Shown piece by piece: positions 42,947-53,662 of a stretch of 64,000 bases of DNA (position 1 is the stretch's first letter; each line of letters opens with the position of its first letter). A model generated the notes under the pieces. The model ran no database searches. It worked only from the letters and a program-made list of their open reading frames with translations, and was not told the origin of the DNA. The translations under genes and the position numbers were made by a program. The stretch is taken from positions 2,790,001 through 2,854,000 of the forward strand of contig CM049986.1 of NCBI GenBank assembly GCA_016630955.3, given 5' to 3'. This stretch comes from Didymella arachidicola (lineage: Eukaryota > Ascomycota > Dothideomycetes > Pleosporales > Didymellaceae).

Positions 42947-43231
42947 GAAGGCGGATAGTGAGTGTCGCTGCGCGTAATGGCAATGCACTCGTCGTGCATC
43001 CCAAGGTCGCGAATGCCGCGGAGGCTAGCCGTCTTGGGAGGAGCGCACATTGCAGCCATCCGCACCTCGTCACCAACGAGGTAGAACTCGCCCAAGGATG
43101 GCCTGACATCAGTCCTCCGATCATTTGAGGCTCCCCCTCGATCTGTAGAGGTGCGTTAGATCAGGAATGTGCACTTTACCTGCTCCACGCAAGGTGACGT
43201 GGGGCAATATGCACCCTCTTTCCATCTCCTC
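42947..43231. promoter_or_regulatory. Divergent promoter, mitochondrial factor / amadoriase-like oxidase
   Basis: 285 bases between two starts facing away from each other. Frames on either side continue upstream only to GTG codons, so they are not taken as coding. Confidence 0.5.
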
Positions 43232-44566
43232 ATGGCTTCGCAAACCAACAGCGAAATCCTAATTATCGGTGCGGGGACATGGGGTTGCTCCATTGCGCTG
43301 GAACTCGCCAGGCGAGGCTATACAAGCATCAAGGTCCTTGATGGCAACGCCTTCCCTTCTGCAATCTCCGCGGGTAATGACCTAAACAAGATCGCTGAGG
43401 AGGCCAACGACCCATCGCAGGATGAGTCCGACGAGGAGTTCTTCTGGCACCGGGTGCACCAAATCGCCATGAATGCATGGAAATACGATGATCTGCTCAA
43501 GCCGTTCTATCACCCCACAGGCTTCATTGATGCGGCTGTGAGCGACGATGCTTACCAGCGGTGCGTTGAATATGCTGATGGTGAGGACGCCGAACTGACG
43601 CCATTGACGACGAAAGAAGATTTCCAGGCGACAATGCCTGAAGGTGTATTGCAGGGCAGATTTCCCGGGTGGCGAGGATTCTGGAAGCAAGGCAGTGCCG
43701 GCTGGGTCTTTGCAAGCGGCGCCATGAAGGCCATGCATGCGGAGGCCTTGAAGCTGGGAGTACAGTTCGTGACTGGCGATCCTGAGGGCAGTGTCGAGAC
43801 TCTGCTGTATAATCAGGACTCGAAGGTGGTCATGGGTGCACGCACCTCTAACGGCACCACTCATACTGCGAAACACACGGTTCTGTCTGCAGGAGCCAGC
43901 AGCGATCGTCTTCTTGACTTCAAGGACCAGCTTCGGCCCACGGCTTGGACGCTCGCGCACATCCCGTTATCCAAGGAGGAGGCAGCTCTGTACAAAGATC
44001 TGCCTGTGCTATACGGCGTTGACCGAGGGTTCTTCATCGAGCCAGATGCCGAGAAGTACGAGATGAAGCTCTGTGATGAGCATCCTGGCTACATCAACCC
44101 TGTCGTTAAGGACGGCACGTTCCGCTCTGTTCCTTTCGCACGCCACCAGATCCCTGTCGAGGCGGAGGCACGTATGCGACAGCTTCTTCGTGAGACGATG
44201 CCGCAGCTTGCAGAGCGCGAGTTCAGCTTTGCGCGCATGTGCTGGGATGCCGATACTGTCGACCGCAGGTTCTTGATTGACAGGCACCCTGAGATCGAGA
44301 ATCTCGTCGTCGCCGTTGGCGGTTCTGGAAATGGCTTCATGGCTAGCCCCGCCATTGGAGTATTGGTGGCAGACGTTATCGAGAACAAGGGGGAGATTGA
44401 GGAGCGTGTCAGGAAGATGCTGAGATGGAGGCCAGAGACTGCAGTCAACCGAGACTGGTGGAGTGCGCAAGGAAGGTACGGAGCTGATGGCAAGGTCATG
44501 GATCTCAGGCAAGTCAAAAAGTGGACAAAGGTCGGTGTCCAGAACTCTCCAAGGGATTGTATTTGA
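43232..44566 (+). CDS. Fructosyl amino acid oxidase-like flavoenzyme (amadoriase family)
   Basis: Single exon, 444 aa from the ATG at 43232. The N-terminal FAD-binding motif is IIGAGTWGCSIALELARRGY, followed by SAISAGNDLNKI, a phrase typical of fungal fructosyl amino acid oxidases. Later blocks are VLQGRFPGWRGFWKQGSAGW, FARMCWDADTVDRRFLIDRHPE (with the Cys expected to bind FAD covalently) and VVAVGGSGNGFMASPAIG. These enzymes oxidise Amadori products to glucosone, amino acid and hydrogen peroxide; sarcosine or saccharopine oxidases are close alternatives. No SKL-like peroxisomal tail is present. It is convergent with the 2OG oxygenase. Confidence 0.87.
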   Translation: MASQTNSEILIIGAGTWGCSIALELARRGYTSIKVLDGNAFPSAISAGNDLNKIAEEANDPSQDESDEEFFWHRVHQIAMNAWKYDDLLKPFYHPTGFIDAAVSDDAYQRCVEYADGEDAELTPLTTKEDFQATMPEGVLQGRFPGWRGFWKQGSAGWVFASGAMKAMHAEALKLGVQFVTGDPEGSVETLLYNQDSKVVMGARTSNGTTHTAKHTVLSAGASSDRLLDFKDQLRPTAWTLAHIPLSKEEAALYKDLPVLYGVDRGFFIEPDAEKYEMKLCDEHPGYINPVVKDGTFRSVPFARHQIPVEAEARMRQLLRETMPQLAEREFSFARMCWDADTVDRRFLIDRHPEIENLVVAVGGSGNGFMASPAIGVLVADVIENKGEIEERVRKMLRWRPETAVNRDWWSAQGRYGADGKVMDLRQVKKWTKVGVQNSPRDCI

Positions 44567-45119
44567 AAAGATGAAGGACCATGTACGACAAGTGGGTCTT
44601 AAGTCTTGGTTTGTTAGTTGCCCATTCGTGCCCGCGCTGGCTTGTGTGTTGTGTTGACAACGTTGTAGGCTCTTATGTGTATTCGTATCATTCACAGGTG
44701 CTCGTTACCAGCATCAACGTAGCAGTCTCGCAAACAACCTCATCAGCAGCCCCACCCAAACTTCGCGGCTCCCGCTACTTCATCTACAACACTCGTTTCC
44801 CATATTTTACGTACATGTTACTTCTATGATACCAATTAAGCCGCTAGGATTCACCAAAAAGCCTACCTTCGTGATACTCTGCCCTAGGGCGTTCTAAAGC
44901 ACGATGGTGCAGCGCAGCGTAGCTTCAAATCTGGATTTTCTACAGGTTTCGGCTCCCATTGTCATTCCCACCGTGGTTGCACGCCGGCTCCTAGGGCGAC
45001 TCAATGTCCCCACACGTCGCGCTCGCCAACAGTGCGCTTGAGATTCGAGAGCTCTTCTTCTTTCACAACACGAGTCAGGCAGGTGCACCGGCCAGACGGG
45101 AAACAACCAGTACAGTGAG
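44567..45119. other. Convergent intergenic region
   Basis: 553 bases between two stop codons with no supported gene. Confidence 0.4.
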
Positions 45120-46234
45120 CTACTGTCCGCACAGCCTCTCTTCCTTCTCGGTGTCCTCGTACAACGCCGCCATGCGCATCTGCACATAACACCACGCCGT
45201 CACGTTCTCGTACTTCCTGGGATTAGTCTCGCTCCAGCAGCCCGGTAGCGCCTCGATGAGAGTCTCCCGATCCGCAGTCGCGAAGAACGGAACGGAGTAT
45301 CTATCAGGCACTACTTCGCGTCCGTTCTCCGGCGGCGCGACAACGCGATGCACAGTGCTCCTCCAGCGATCGTTGCTCCACCGCGCCATCAAGTCCCCGA
45401 TGTTCACAAGCACCGCGTCCGTTACGGGCTGCACCGGCCTGAAGACGCCAGGCTGCTGGGCGTCCTCGACTTCCAGGCCGCCGGCGCTGTCCTGGAAAAG
45501 CAGCGTAAGCGTGCCGAAATCAGAGTGCGCATTGATTCTGCTCCTCCTGCCGCGCTCTAGGTCTGCAACTGCAATGCGTGAGTAGTGCAGGAGCCGCAAT
45601 TGAAAGAGACTACTTTTGTGCGTCGTGCTAAGGGTATGCTCGGCGTTGAGCGCGACACTCAGTGCGTCGAGGAGGCGGTGGACTAGGCCATCGCACTCTG
45701 TGAAGAAGGACTCCATGAACGCTCGGAAACCAGGGAGTGCGGACTCGGGCGGCCAGATGTTGGGTTGCAGCTCGTTGTTCACGTTTCCGGACTCGAAGGA
45801 CTCTTTGTAGTCTGGTACCTCTCTTGCTTTTGAAAGTTCGTTGGCGTCGAACTGGTTCTGGGTTACTTTCTCCAGCCCTGGCGCCGAGTAGCCGCGGTGG
45901 TGTGTACCTCCTGGGGAATGGGGAGCGAGGTTCTTCGTTTCGAGGGGGAGGGCGAAGAACTTCTTGCTCTGTTGATGCGTCAGATGAACGTTCCTCGGCT
46001 TGATGGTGGTGCTTGAAACATCACGGGGTAGTCCGATCTAGCCGTGTGAGTGGAAGGTCAGCATACCCATGCAAAACACTGCTCTACCCTCTCCTTGGAC
46101 ACCCCGTGGTTCTTGAGATACACGAAGCCCTGGCTCCGGAATGCATAGTCGATGTCCTTCGCTGCAGAGATTCGGTCATGTGCACTGTCTGTATTGGAGT
46201 ACGCGCTGAAGTCGACGATTGGAATGGTGGCCAT
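45120..46234 (-). CDS. 2-oxoglutarate/Fe(II) dioxygenase, isopenicillin-N-synthase-like
   Basis: Two exons (46234-46067, 45968-45120) give 338 aa. The N-terminal DIOX_N domain has MATIPIVDFSAY and GFVYLKNHGV; the splice yields CFAWSKKFFALPLETK. The double-stranded beta-helix holds the iron ligands HSDFGTLTLLF (His, Asp) and STVHRV (His), and RYSVPFF gives the 2OG-binding Arg-x-Ser. The order and length are those of fungal flavonol/IPNS-like oxygenases. All catalytic residues are intact; the substrate is unknown. No biosynthetic backbone gene is nearby. Confidence 0.88.
45969..46066 (-). other. 98-nt intron in the 2OG oxygenase gene
   Basis: GTATGC donor, TCTGAC branch-like motif, ACAG acceptor. 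Phase 0. Confidence 0.8.
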
Positions 46235-46779
46235 TGTGACGAATTCACTCCTGGTTTGTATATCCTGGCCAGTTGTAATTTGAGTTGTCGCGGTGATCTG
46301 TGATACCGTGCTCTTAGAGAAGGCAACGACGTGCTGACCTGCAGGCGCTAGTGTGCTCTGTGGCCCAATGGCAGAGCTTTGGACATGCTCAGACAGAACT
46401 ACCGGATGCAGACCGTGAGTCGTTCGATACTCCAAGGGAGTTTGCGTACCATCACTCATTCTAGAGATGTATCTTTCATGGCGTGTTATTTTGATATGTT
46501 CATCGTCTATCTGACCTCACTGATGGTCCGCGGCATCGGCCTCTGCACCGGCTTTGGCGACGGCGCAATCGAGGTCAAGACAGTGTAGTGTCGATCGCTG
46601 GGGTATATACAAGCTCAAGTCCATTGCTGTGGCTAGAGTGACTATTGCGTCCTCTGTGCAGGCTGCTGCAGCCACATCCCTCAACGCCTGCTCACTCTGC
46701 GTGTTCACGCTACGCCGAGCGCGCGCTCCTGGGGAGCTGATGTCCGTCATCTCGTATCGTCGTATCTTGCATTCATTGC
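46235..46779. other. Intergenic region
   Basis: 545 bases upstream of the oxygenase and downstream of eIF3k. No gene or repeat is supported. Confidence 0.4.
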
Positions 46780-47782
46780 TCATGCAGGCTGCTCGTACGC
46801 CCTCTTGATGACGCGTGCAAACTCTGTCAAGGTATTAGTGTCCATAGTAAGGCAAGATTCGACACGTGACTTACGGTCAAACTTGACGTTCTCCCTCACA
46901 ACCGTGCCCTTGGCCTCGTTGTCCTTGTTCATGGGCACCTTGACCTTGCCGCTCTCAACAACCCAGCCACACGCGCTGCCAACAAATTGATGGAACTCGT
47001 CGCCAGACAGGTTCAGCCACGACTCGAGGATGCCCTGGTCGACCTCACGCACCGCCTGGCTGACGGTGGCGGCAATGCGTACGCGCATCAGTTCCTCGAA
47101 GCCAGCAACGTCGGCGATGAGGTCAGCGTACAGGTCGTCCGAGTCCAGCGTCGACCAGAAGGTGGCGTAGTCGGCGCCCTCGAGCAGGTTTCTCAGCTCG
47201 TTGAGCTTCTGGACGGCTTCGGAGAGCGGGGCGTCGCCGGCGGCGGGGTTGTGTGCGGACGAGGAGAGGGGCGCGAGGGCATGGACGGGCAGCAGCGACA
47301 GGCAGAGGGAAAAGTCGGGGCTGGGGAAGACGGTGAGGGCCTTGACGAGGATGTTGGTGATGGTCTCGTCGCGGGCGAGATGCGGGTTGAACTGGTAGCT
47401 GCGGCGATGCGGTCAGCCATGGCCGGCAAAGAGAATCGTGCACAGCAGAGCGTGGCAGGTTACGTTCAGATAGAGCTAATATGATAGACTTCAGTGGGGG
47501 AGGGATTCAATCTCCTGACCTCGGGTAATAGGAAACGTTGTGGTTACTTGTTCATCATGCAACAGCAGGAGCAGCAGGAGCAGCAGCAGCAAGCGGGGGG
47601 AGATACACGTACAGCTTCAGCAAGGCCAGGTTCGCGTAGCAGTCGTACGTCTGGTTCTCGCACTGGGCCATGACATAGTCCTGGAAGGTGCCCGTCGTCT
47701 CCGGGTTGTATCTGTCCAGGCCATCGAGGATCGTCTGGATGTGCTCTGGCCGTTCCGGCGCAAAGTCGAATGCGGCGCCCAT
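46780..47782 (-). CDS. EIF3K: Translation initiation factor eIF3 subunit K
   Basis: Three exons (47782-47613, 47398-46875, 46823-46780) give 245 aa. MGAAFDFAPERPEHIQTILDGLDRYNPET is the family start, and LLKLYQFNP is restored by the first splice. The second splice gives NVKFDQFARVIKRAYEQPA at the C-terminus. The PCI/CSN8-like middle contains FPSPDFSLCLSLLP and a winged-helix-like region around FVGSACGWVVESGKVKVP. eIF3k is a peripheral, non-essential subunit of eIF3 retained in filamentous fungi but absent from budding yeast. The first intron is unusually long for this window (214 nt). Confidence 0.92.
46824..46874 (-). other. 51-nt intron 2 of eIF3k
   Basis: GTAAGT donor, ACTAAT branch-like motif, ACAG acceptor. 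Splits the Gln codon in KFDQFARV. Confidence 0.85.
47399..47612 (-). other. 214-nt intron 1 of eIF3k with CTG/CCTG-rich tract
   Basis: GTACGT donor and GCCGCAG acceptor. Within it, 47559-47590 read on the minus strand is a CTG/CTC repeat (plus strand AGCAGC...). It is several times longer than other introns here. Confidence 0.75.
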
Positions 47783-48088
47783 GGTGGTCACTTTTGGTGG
47801 ATGTGGTTGCGAGTGTCGACGGGGACGCGGGCGAGCAAGAAATTCCTCCTGTGCGTGGGACCGTGGGTGACTCCGGTTAGCGGCGCAGACCACTAGTGCA
47901 GCCCCGCGCCTCTTCCACCTATACAGTAATTATCGTACAACTACAATCTGCAGCACTGCATGGTTTGGACACGTAGAGAACGAGGTATCACAATCATATT
48001 CGAATTTCTCAACATCGCAATGCAATATTACCAACTCCAAAGGAATCCCTTCCCAAGTACGCCGCCCAGATGCTCCAGCTGCTGATGC
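47783..48088. other. Intergenic region, eIF3k promoter
   Basis: 306 bases between the eIF3k start and the stop of the next minus-strand gene. No feature is recognised. Confidence 0.4.
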
Positions 48089-50223
48089 TCACCCTCCAAA
48101 CGCCTTCATCTTCTGTCCCAACGCGAAGCTAATTACGCTTCTGTTCTTGTTGTCAGTCGAAGCATTGATCATACTGGGCGTGATGCCCCTCACAGGAACA
48201 GAGCCGCGCCCATATTGCACCTGATCAAACAGATCATCGTACTTGTTGCCCTCGGTGACCGAGTCTTTGCGCCGCTCCTTGTCTCTCGAGGAGCTCTTCA
48301 CGGGCTTGATGGTGCTCACATCGCTGGGCTCTGACACGACCTTAGAGCGGCTGCTGCCGTGTCGGCGCCTCGACTCGGTCGAGTGGTCGGAGTCCGACTC
48401 CGAGCCCGAGTCGTGCTGCGAGCGCGACTTGTGCGAGCGGTGGGACCGGTGAGAGCGGTGTGAGGACTTGCTGACGGTCGTGCCGGCTTCCTCTCTCAAC
48501 TCATCGGTCCTGCTTCGATGCTTGCGGCGGTGCGAGCGGCGCGAAGAGCCGGCTTGACTGATGCTGTCACTAGGAACTACAGTCTCATAGTCATCTTCAG
48601 TGAGCTCATCTATGTCCAGATCATCAATGAAGTCACTGTCGGCTGACGATTTCTTATCCTTGTCGCGACTGAAGAGGCTGCTGATGACCGACGCTGCCTT
48701 CGAAGGCTTCTTCGCAGAAGCTTCAGAGGCTGACGGCGGTGACAGGGATCTTTCTTCGTCTTTACTGCGACTACTCGTATGTTTCGAGTGCGAGCTGTGC
48801 TTCGAAGTCTGAGTATGAGACGACTTGGCCTTGGACCTGCTGGAGTGATGCGAGTAAACGCTACCCTCAGGCTTTCTTGAGACATGGTCAGGCACGAATG
48901 ATGAGATCAAAGAGCTGGGTGCAGTGCTGTGGGCCACGCTCTGAGCTCGTGAGGGAGCCCGGCTTTCAGGTCTACTCTCCGGTCTTGCGGTGGACACTGA
49001 TGCAACACTTCTAGCTGCTTCGATCGTCCGCATTTCAGGGCTTGTCATCGAGCGAGAAGCGCTGAAGCGCGAACGAAGATCGGACCCAGCAACAGAGCGC
49101 GCGGGTGCATACTCTATTTGCAAAGGCTCTGCGGTCTGCGATCGCAACAAAGACACCTGTGAGGGTGCAGGCGCATAGTAGCTGGCAGGCGCTGCCTCGA
49201 TCTGCCTCGGGCCACGCGTACTGGGGACTTGCGATGCTCGAGACGGTGAAGCGGAAACGACAGACCCTGCGTCATCGTTGCGGTGTACTGATGCGGTTGA
49301 TCTGGCCACGGAGGGGGCTGGTTCGTATGCCGGAGGTGGGTCCTGCTGGGGTGGCTGGGGTGGTGTCGAGGCCTGAGCGAGCTGGCCCACTGCAGCCTTG
49401 ACCGTGTTCTTCGCCTCCATGAACGCGCTGAAATTCGCCTCTTTCTTCGCACTATCTCTCTCGCTGCGCACGAAAGCGTAAGCAACTGCCGCGCCAGCTG
49501 CTGCGCCGAGAAGCGTACCAACGAGCGTGGCAGCAGCATCGCCACCTTTGCCGGCCGCCGGCGGGGCTGCCTGAGGAACAGCAACAGGCTCAGAGATACT
49601 CCTGGCAACACTCGGAGCTTGTGAGACAACGCTTGGTGCTTTCGAAGCGACTGATGGCGCTTTAGTCACCTCCGTTGGGCCCTTTGTCACTGATCTGACA
49701 GTACGTGAGCTGATAACACTAGCATCGTCGCGCATGCTCTGCGATACTGTGCGCTCCCATGTGATGATCCTACTGTGAGAGATCACAGTCCCATCGTCCC
49801 TGTAGTCCGGCGCGCCGCTGTACACAACCTCGATGCTATTCCCGTCAAAGTCGAGAACTGCAGCGTTGAAATGGCCATCATCGCCGGTACGACATGCTGG
49901 CGACCCGTTGGGTCTTCCTCCGGCATTCAGAGCGGCAGAGTAGAAGTCTCGAACGGCTGTACGGCTTGTGGCGGTGAATGCAATGTGTGCTGCACCGGCT
50001 TTGATTCTGGATTACCGTCAGTTGCGGTGTAGTCCAACATGCATCGGCAAACTTACCCAGGGGTTTCCTGGCACAGGAAGAAATCAGCTTCACGTATCCC
50101 AAAGCCAACCTGATGGCCTTGCTGTCCAATGTAGCGATAGCCAAGAGGCTGGAGGGCAGATAGAAAGAACGAGGACGAAGCCGGGAGATGCGAGACCGTG
50201 AGACCGATGTGAGAGACAGGCAT
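48089..50223 (-). CDS. Glyoxalase-fold (VOC) domain fused to a Ser/Arg/His-rich tail
   Basis: Two exons (50223-50057, 50006-48089) give 694 aa. Residues 1-135 form a vicinal-oxygen-chelate domain (MPVSHIGLTVSHLP, YRYIGQQGHQVGFG, then GAAHIAFTATSRTAVRDFY and FDGNSIEVVYS). The remaining 560 residues are largely disordered: Ser/Ala/Pro-rich, with a Gly/Ala helix that could be a glycine-zipper membrane segment (AAATLVGTLLGAAAGAAVAY) near residue 235, then many RS and SH dipeptides and an acidic stretch (FIDDLDIDELTEDDYET). Stand-alone VOC proteins are about 130-150 aa, so this is a fusion. The function is unknown. Confidence 0.8.
50007..50056 (-). other. 50-nt intron in the VOC-fusion gene
   Basis: GTAAGT donor, AACTGAC branch-like motif, CCAG acceptor. 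Phase 2; gives ETPGIKAGAAHIAF. Confidence 0.85.
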
Positions 50224-51717
50224 TATCACAGTAGGAATAACGAAGGACGATAACAATACAACACAGCGATAGTAGCAAGAAGAGAAGACGGACGTGCTCG
50301 AAATACACAAGCCGCAATGCAAGTCCGGGGAAAAGCCAGTGATGGAGTAGGGAGCGAAGTACCGGTACAACTTCTAGGTTTATATCAGAGCCCCATTCGG
50401 CCGCGGCATCTCGATGCATCGCGAATTGGATCGCGAGGCAGTTCCAAACCCTTGCGGGAAAGCCGCTCCTAGCACGCCCCGCTTTCCTGTTGGATATCAG
50501 GGAGGCCGTTGTCAAAGTCTTCCTCATGCTGCCACATGTCCTGCAGCTGCAGCTAAGGTAGTGGTAGAGTAAGCGAGCAGGAAGGCAGGGTGATTCGACC
50601 TGAAAGGCGGGCCGGACCCGTTAGTGCCGCTTCACCCTTCGTAATTCGCTGAGCCGCCATGCAGACCTCCTTCTTGAATTTTGACCGCCAGTCGCGCGCA
50701 TCCGCTTTTAATACCTGCGGTCTGGATCTGCCACATGTCGCCACGATGCACGATCGTTATGGTGTGACGTCGTGGAATTGAGGCCGGCAATGGGGTCAAG
50801 TACTTGTACAATGCGGCCAAGGTAAGCATTGTCTTGCAATCAGGTTGACGGTCCGCATGTGGCCAAGAGCTGTGACGCACTGCAGCCCTGTTGATGGATT
50901 TGTACAGTAGTGCGTGCATGGAGAGTGCCACCTCTGTGCTTCCACATCGCTGGCAAGAAGCTTTTTTGTATATAGTACAACTCGTACGACACATTGCTCT
51001 TCGATTCGTTCTTACAGTATCATGGGAGATCGGCGCAGCTTCCTAGTCGCTAGAATCCTCCCGTCGCTGTCCCGAAGCAAGCGCGACACGCGCCACCCCT
51101 CGATTAGCCTTGAAAAGTATAGTGACTGACATGGAACCAGGGAGAAGCTTGTAATACAAGCATGGGATGATGGCAGGTTATGAGTATGCGTGACTACCTT
51201 TTTCTATTCGTGTGAGTTCAGAAGACTCACGAGCTAGTATATGCTAAGGCGTTGAGGCTCCTGCAGAACCGCAACAAGCTGTACTTTTGAAGCCGAGATG
51301 GGACCAGATAGGCTGGATCAGGTTGGCACTGGACATATTTTCTGTCGCAGCGACGAGACGACACTTACGGTTCGCATCTACACAAAGTGTAGCTTACGGT
51401 GACAAAGAAAACACAGGTGGGTGCAGAGCAAGTTGAAGTGCTTCGCGAACTCCAGAGAAGAACGATGTTTGGACGTTGAGCCAGTAGTTTTGTTTTGTTG
51501 TAAAAGAAAACTCAAGCAGACGCTCAAAATCGATAGCAGGCATGCAGAGGCTGTCAATGTTGTGATCTAGGCCGACTACATGTCCTGCTGCCTAGAATTT
51601 TCCGTGCTTTTCGTTTCCTCCTCTTTTTTGGATGTCGATGGGGGGCCAATAGTCTCTCTGGACTAAGAGGCATATGCGGTATCCAGTATGACGACGTGTT
51701 CGGGTCCCTCGCAGCAT
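50224..51717. other. 1.5-kb intergenic region
   Basis: Upstream of the VOC-fusion gene and downstream of EMG1. Short overlapping frames on both strands have no motifs. No RNA gene or repeat was recognised. Confidence 0.4.
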
Positions 51718-52694
51718 CTAGAAGATACCCCAAACATCTTCCGCAGCGTGGCAGAATTTGCTGCAGGCAACGCTGGCACTGAGGTTAAAGTTGCTGATAC
51801 CGATGCTGTCATCCTTGATGGCATCGGCGAAATCATCGTTGCCCTTGGCCATAGCACCGACGAAGACTGCGATGCTCTCGTTCTTGTTGAGGCTCCCGAT
51901 GTAGTCGCTCAAGCGCACGACCTCAGCATCGAAACTGAGAGTGACTTTCCGGCAGTTGGGTGGCAGGTGATCGGTAATGGGGTTTTTGATGACCTCAATC
52001 AGCTTTTCCTGTGAAGACGTTGATCGAATCTGATGTCTGTGCAACAGCTGCACCATCAAACCGGCGAAGCGCTTGAATGTACGTGGAATGCGCACAGTGG
52101 GACTGACCCGGATAAGGACATTGCGTGCAGTCTGGACGTAGATCTGAAGCCTGCCGGCCTTGTTGATGGGCGAATCGAGGAGGGTGAGCAGACACTATGG
52201 CGCCACGTTAGACACAAGAACACCGTGCAGCTGCCACTTCACTCGTACTTACCTGGTGTGTGATGTCTGGACGCGCCTCGCTGATATCGCGGCCCATCTT
52301 ACGCATCACACCAATGTGATCGTCGCTGTTGAGAAGACTGTACTTGTCTTCCCTGCCGCCAGGCCCACGGCCAGAGCCATGCGATGCCTTGTACGTCTCG
52401 AGTGTAGCATTGCACAGCACGACAATGAGACGCTGCGAGTCCTTGTCGTTTGTGGGAATGGGCTGGTACTGTTCAGCAACGAGCTTTGGCAGCTCGGGAG
52501 GAGGCATAGACTGGGTTCCTGCAGAATGGGGGGGCCTCGGTCAGTATGCGCCATGTTGGATGGGCAGAAGCAGTGTCAAAGCGACGATAAGCCAGGCTGG
52601 TTCAAAACGTACTTGCGCGCTTCTTGGCCCGCTCAGGAGAGTCTCGGGACGATGTCCTCTCTTGAGAGGCTTCCGTCTGAATAGGTCCGGCCAT
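51718..52694 (-). CDS. EMG1: rRNA pseudouridine N1-methyltransferase EMG1/NEP1
   Basis: Three exons (52694-52613, 52518-52253, 52194-51718) give 274 aa. The disordered N-terminus ends in PERAKKR; the SPOUT fold begins at QRLIVVLCNATLETYK. Conserved phrases are the post-splice LLTLLDSPINKAG, VQTARNVLIRVSPTVRIPRTFKRFAGLMVQLL and GSLNKNESIAVFVGAMAKG. EMG1 methylates a pseudouridine of 18S rRNA during small-subunit assembly in the nucleolus. Length and motifs are typical and intact. It is divergent from the small membrane-protein gene across a promoter that holds a 118-bp duplication. Confidence 0.94.
52195..52252 (-). other. 58-nt intron 2 of EMG1
   Basis: GTAAGT donor, TCTAAC branch-like motif, ATAG acceptor, phase 0. 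Confidence 0.85.
52519..52612 (-). other. 94-nt intron 1 of EMG1
   Basis: GTACGT donor, ACTGAC branch-like motif, TGCAG acceptor, phase 1. Confidence 0.8.
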
Positions 52695-53662
52695 TTTGGG
52701 GAATGTGTGAATGGTGATGCAGTATCGAGTGCGCCTAGTCAAGTCGCGTATGGCTTTCTGGCTGCTCTGAATTCAGCGGCTCAGTGCGGGGTGCAGGTCT
52801 GAGTCTCTGAAGTTGTGATATCTGCAGTGTTAGGACGTGGTCGGCACGTAATGTACAGCTATCTTTAGCAGCAAGGTCGGTGATAAGCCTGCAGGGGGTG
52901 AGCGTAAGAGTGGGAATGTTAAGTAGTGCTGCTTGCGGGCGTGACTGATGAGAAGTCTTTTCTCGAGCCCGGCCTTTTCAGCATTGGCGCGGCCGCGCGT
53001 TGTGGACAAGGCCGCCGACGGCAGGTTCTACCGAAGCCCACGTGATGACCCCTCGCACCTCCGACCACTTGCTCGGACCCCGAGCCAATTCCACCACAAT
53101 CCTGGCCGGATGCGGTCGCTTGTCATTCGACGCATGCGGAGGCTGTGCCTTGTGCCGGACCTCCGAAGCGTCGCACGATCGATAACTTGCTCGGACCCCG
53201 AGCCAATTCCACCACAATCCTGGCCGGATGCGGTCGCTTGTCATTCGGCGCATGCGGAGGCTGTCCCTTGTGCCGAACCGCCGAAGCGTCTCACAATCGA
53301 CCCCTGCTCTGCCTCGGAGGTGAAACACTTGCGGCACCGGATTGGCTCGTCGAGCTGATGCAGGCGCTTCGGAGTTTGCGACTGGAGCTGCTCATAAACA
53401 TCATGCCTCCTGTATCAAGAAGCAATAGAGGTTAGGCCAAATGTCCGACATTTTCTGTTTGCGAACGCGCCGCTTATGCGTCCTACTTAGCATTCGCATT
53501 CCCTCTTCACCCTAGGTCCCGTTGTTTCTAATCTTCCAGTCCCTCTCGCAACGCCAAGTAGTCGCTCCCTTTTCTCTTCGGTTTAATCATTTTAATTTCG
53601 GTGGCAGCTGGCTGTCAGTATCGAGTTTTCGATCCTTCACATACCTTTCGATCACCGACAAC
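52695..53662. promoter_or_regulatory. Divergent promoter, EMG1 / small membrane protein
   Basis: 968 bases between two starts facing away from each other. It contains the 118-bp tandem duplication and a pyrimidine-rich leader before 53663 (CCTCTTCACCC, CTTTTCTCTTC). Confidence 0.5.
53067..53302. repeat. 118-bp tandem duplication, two copies
   Basis: Copy 1 is 53067-53184 and copy 2 is 53185-53302, with about eight differences, mostly near the end of the unit. Each copy carries a perfect 13-bp inverted repeat CTCGG-ACC-CCGAG (53073-53085 and 53191-53203 region). The unit is not a multiple of three, so it is not a duplicated coding segment in one frame. Confidence 0.9.

Noticed and set aside
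38128..46234. Possible secondary-metabolite cluster (P450, flavin oxidase, 2OG oxygenase)
   Set aside because: No polyketide synthase, peptide synthetase, terpene synthase, transporter or cluster regulator lies among them, and a housekeeping mitochondrial factor sits between. Independent genes are the simpler reading.
47490..47535. tRNA-like fragment in the eIF3k intron
   Set aside because: Only a piece resembling a T-arm and neighbouring bases is visible; the cloverleaf stems cannot be completed on either strand.
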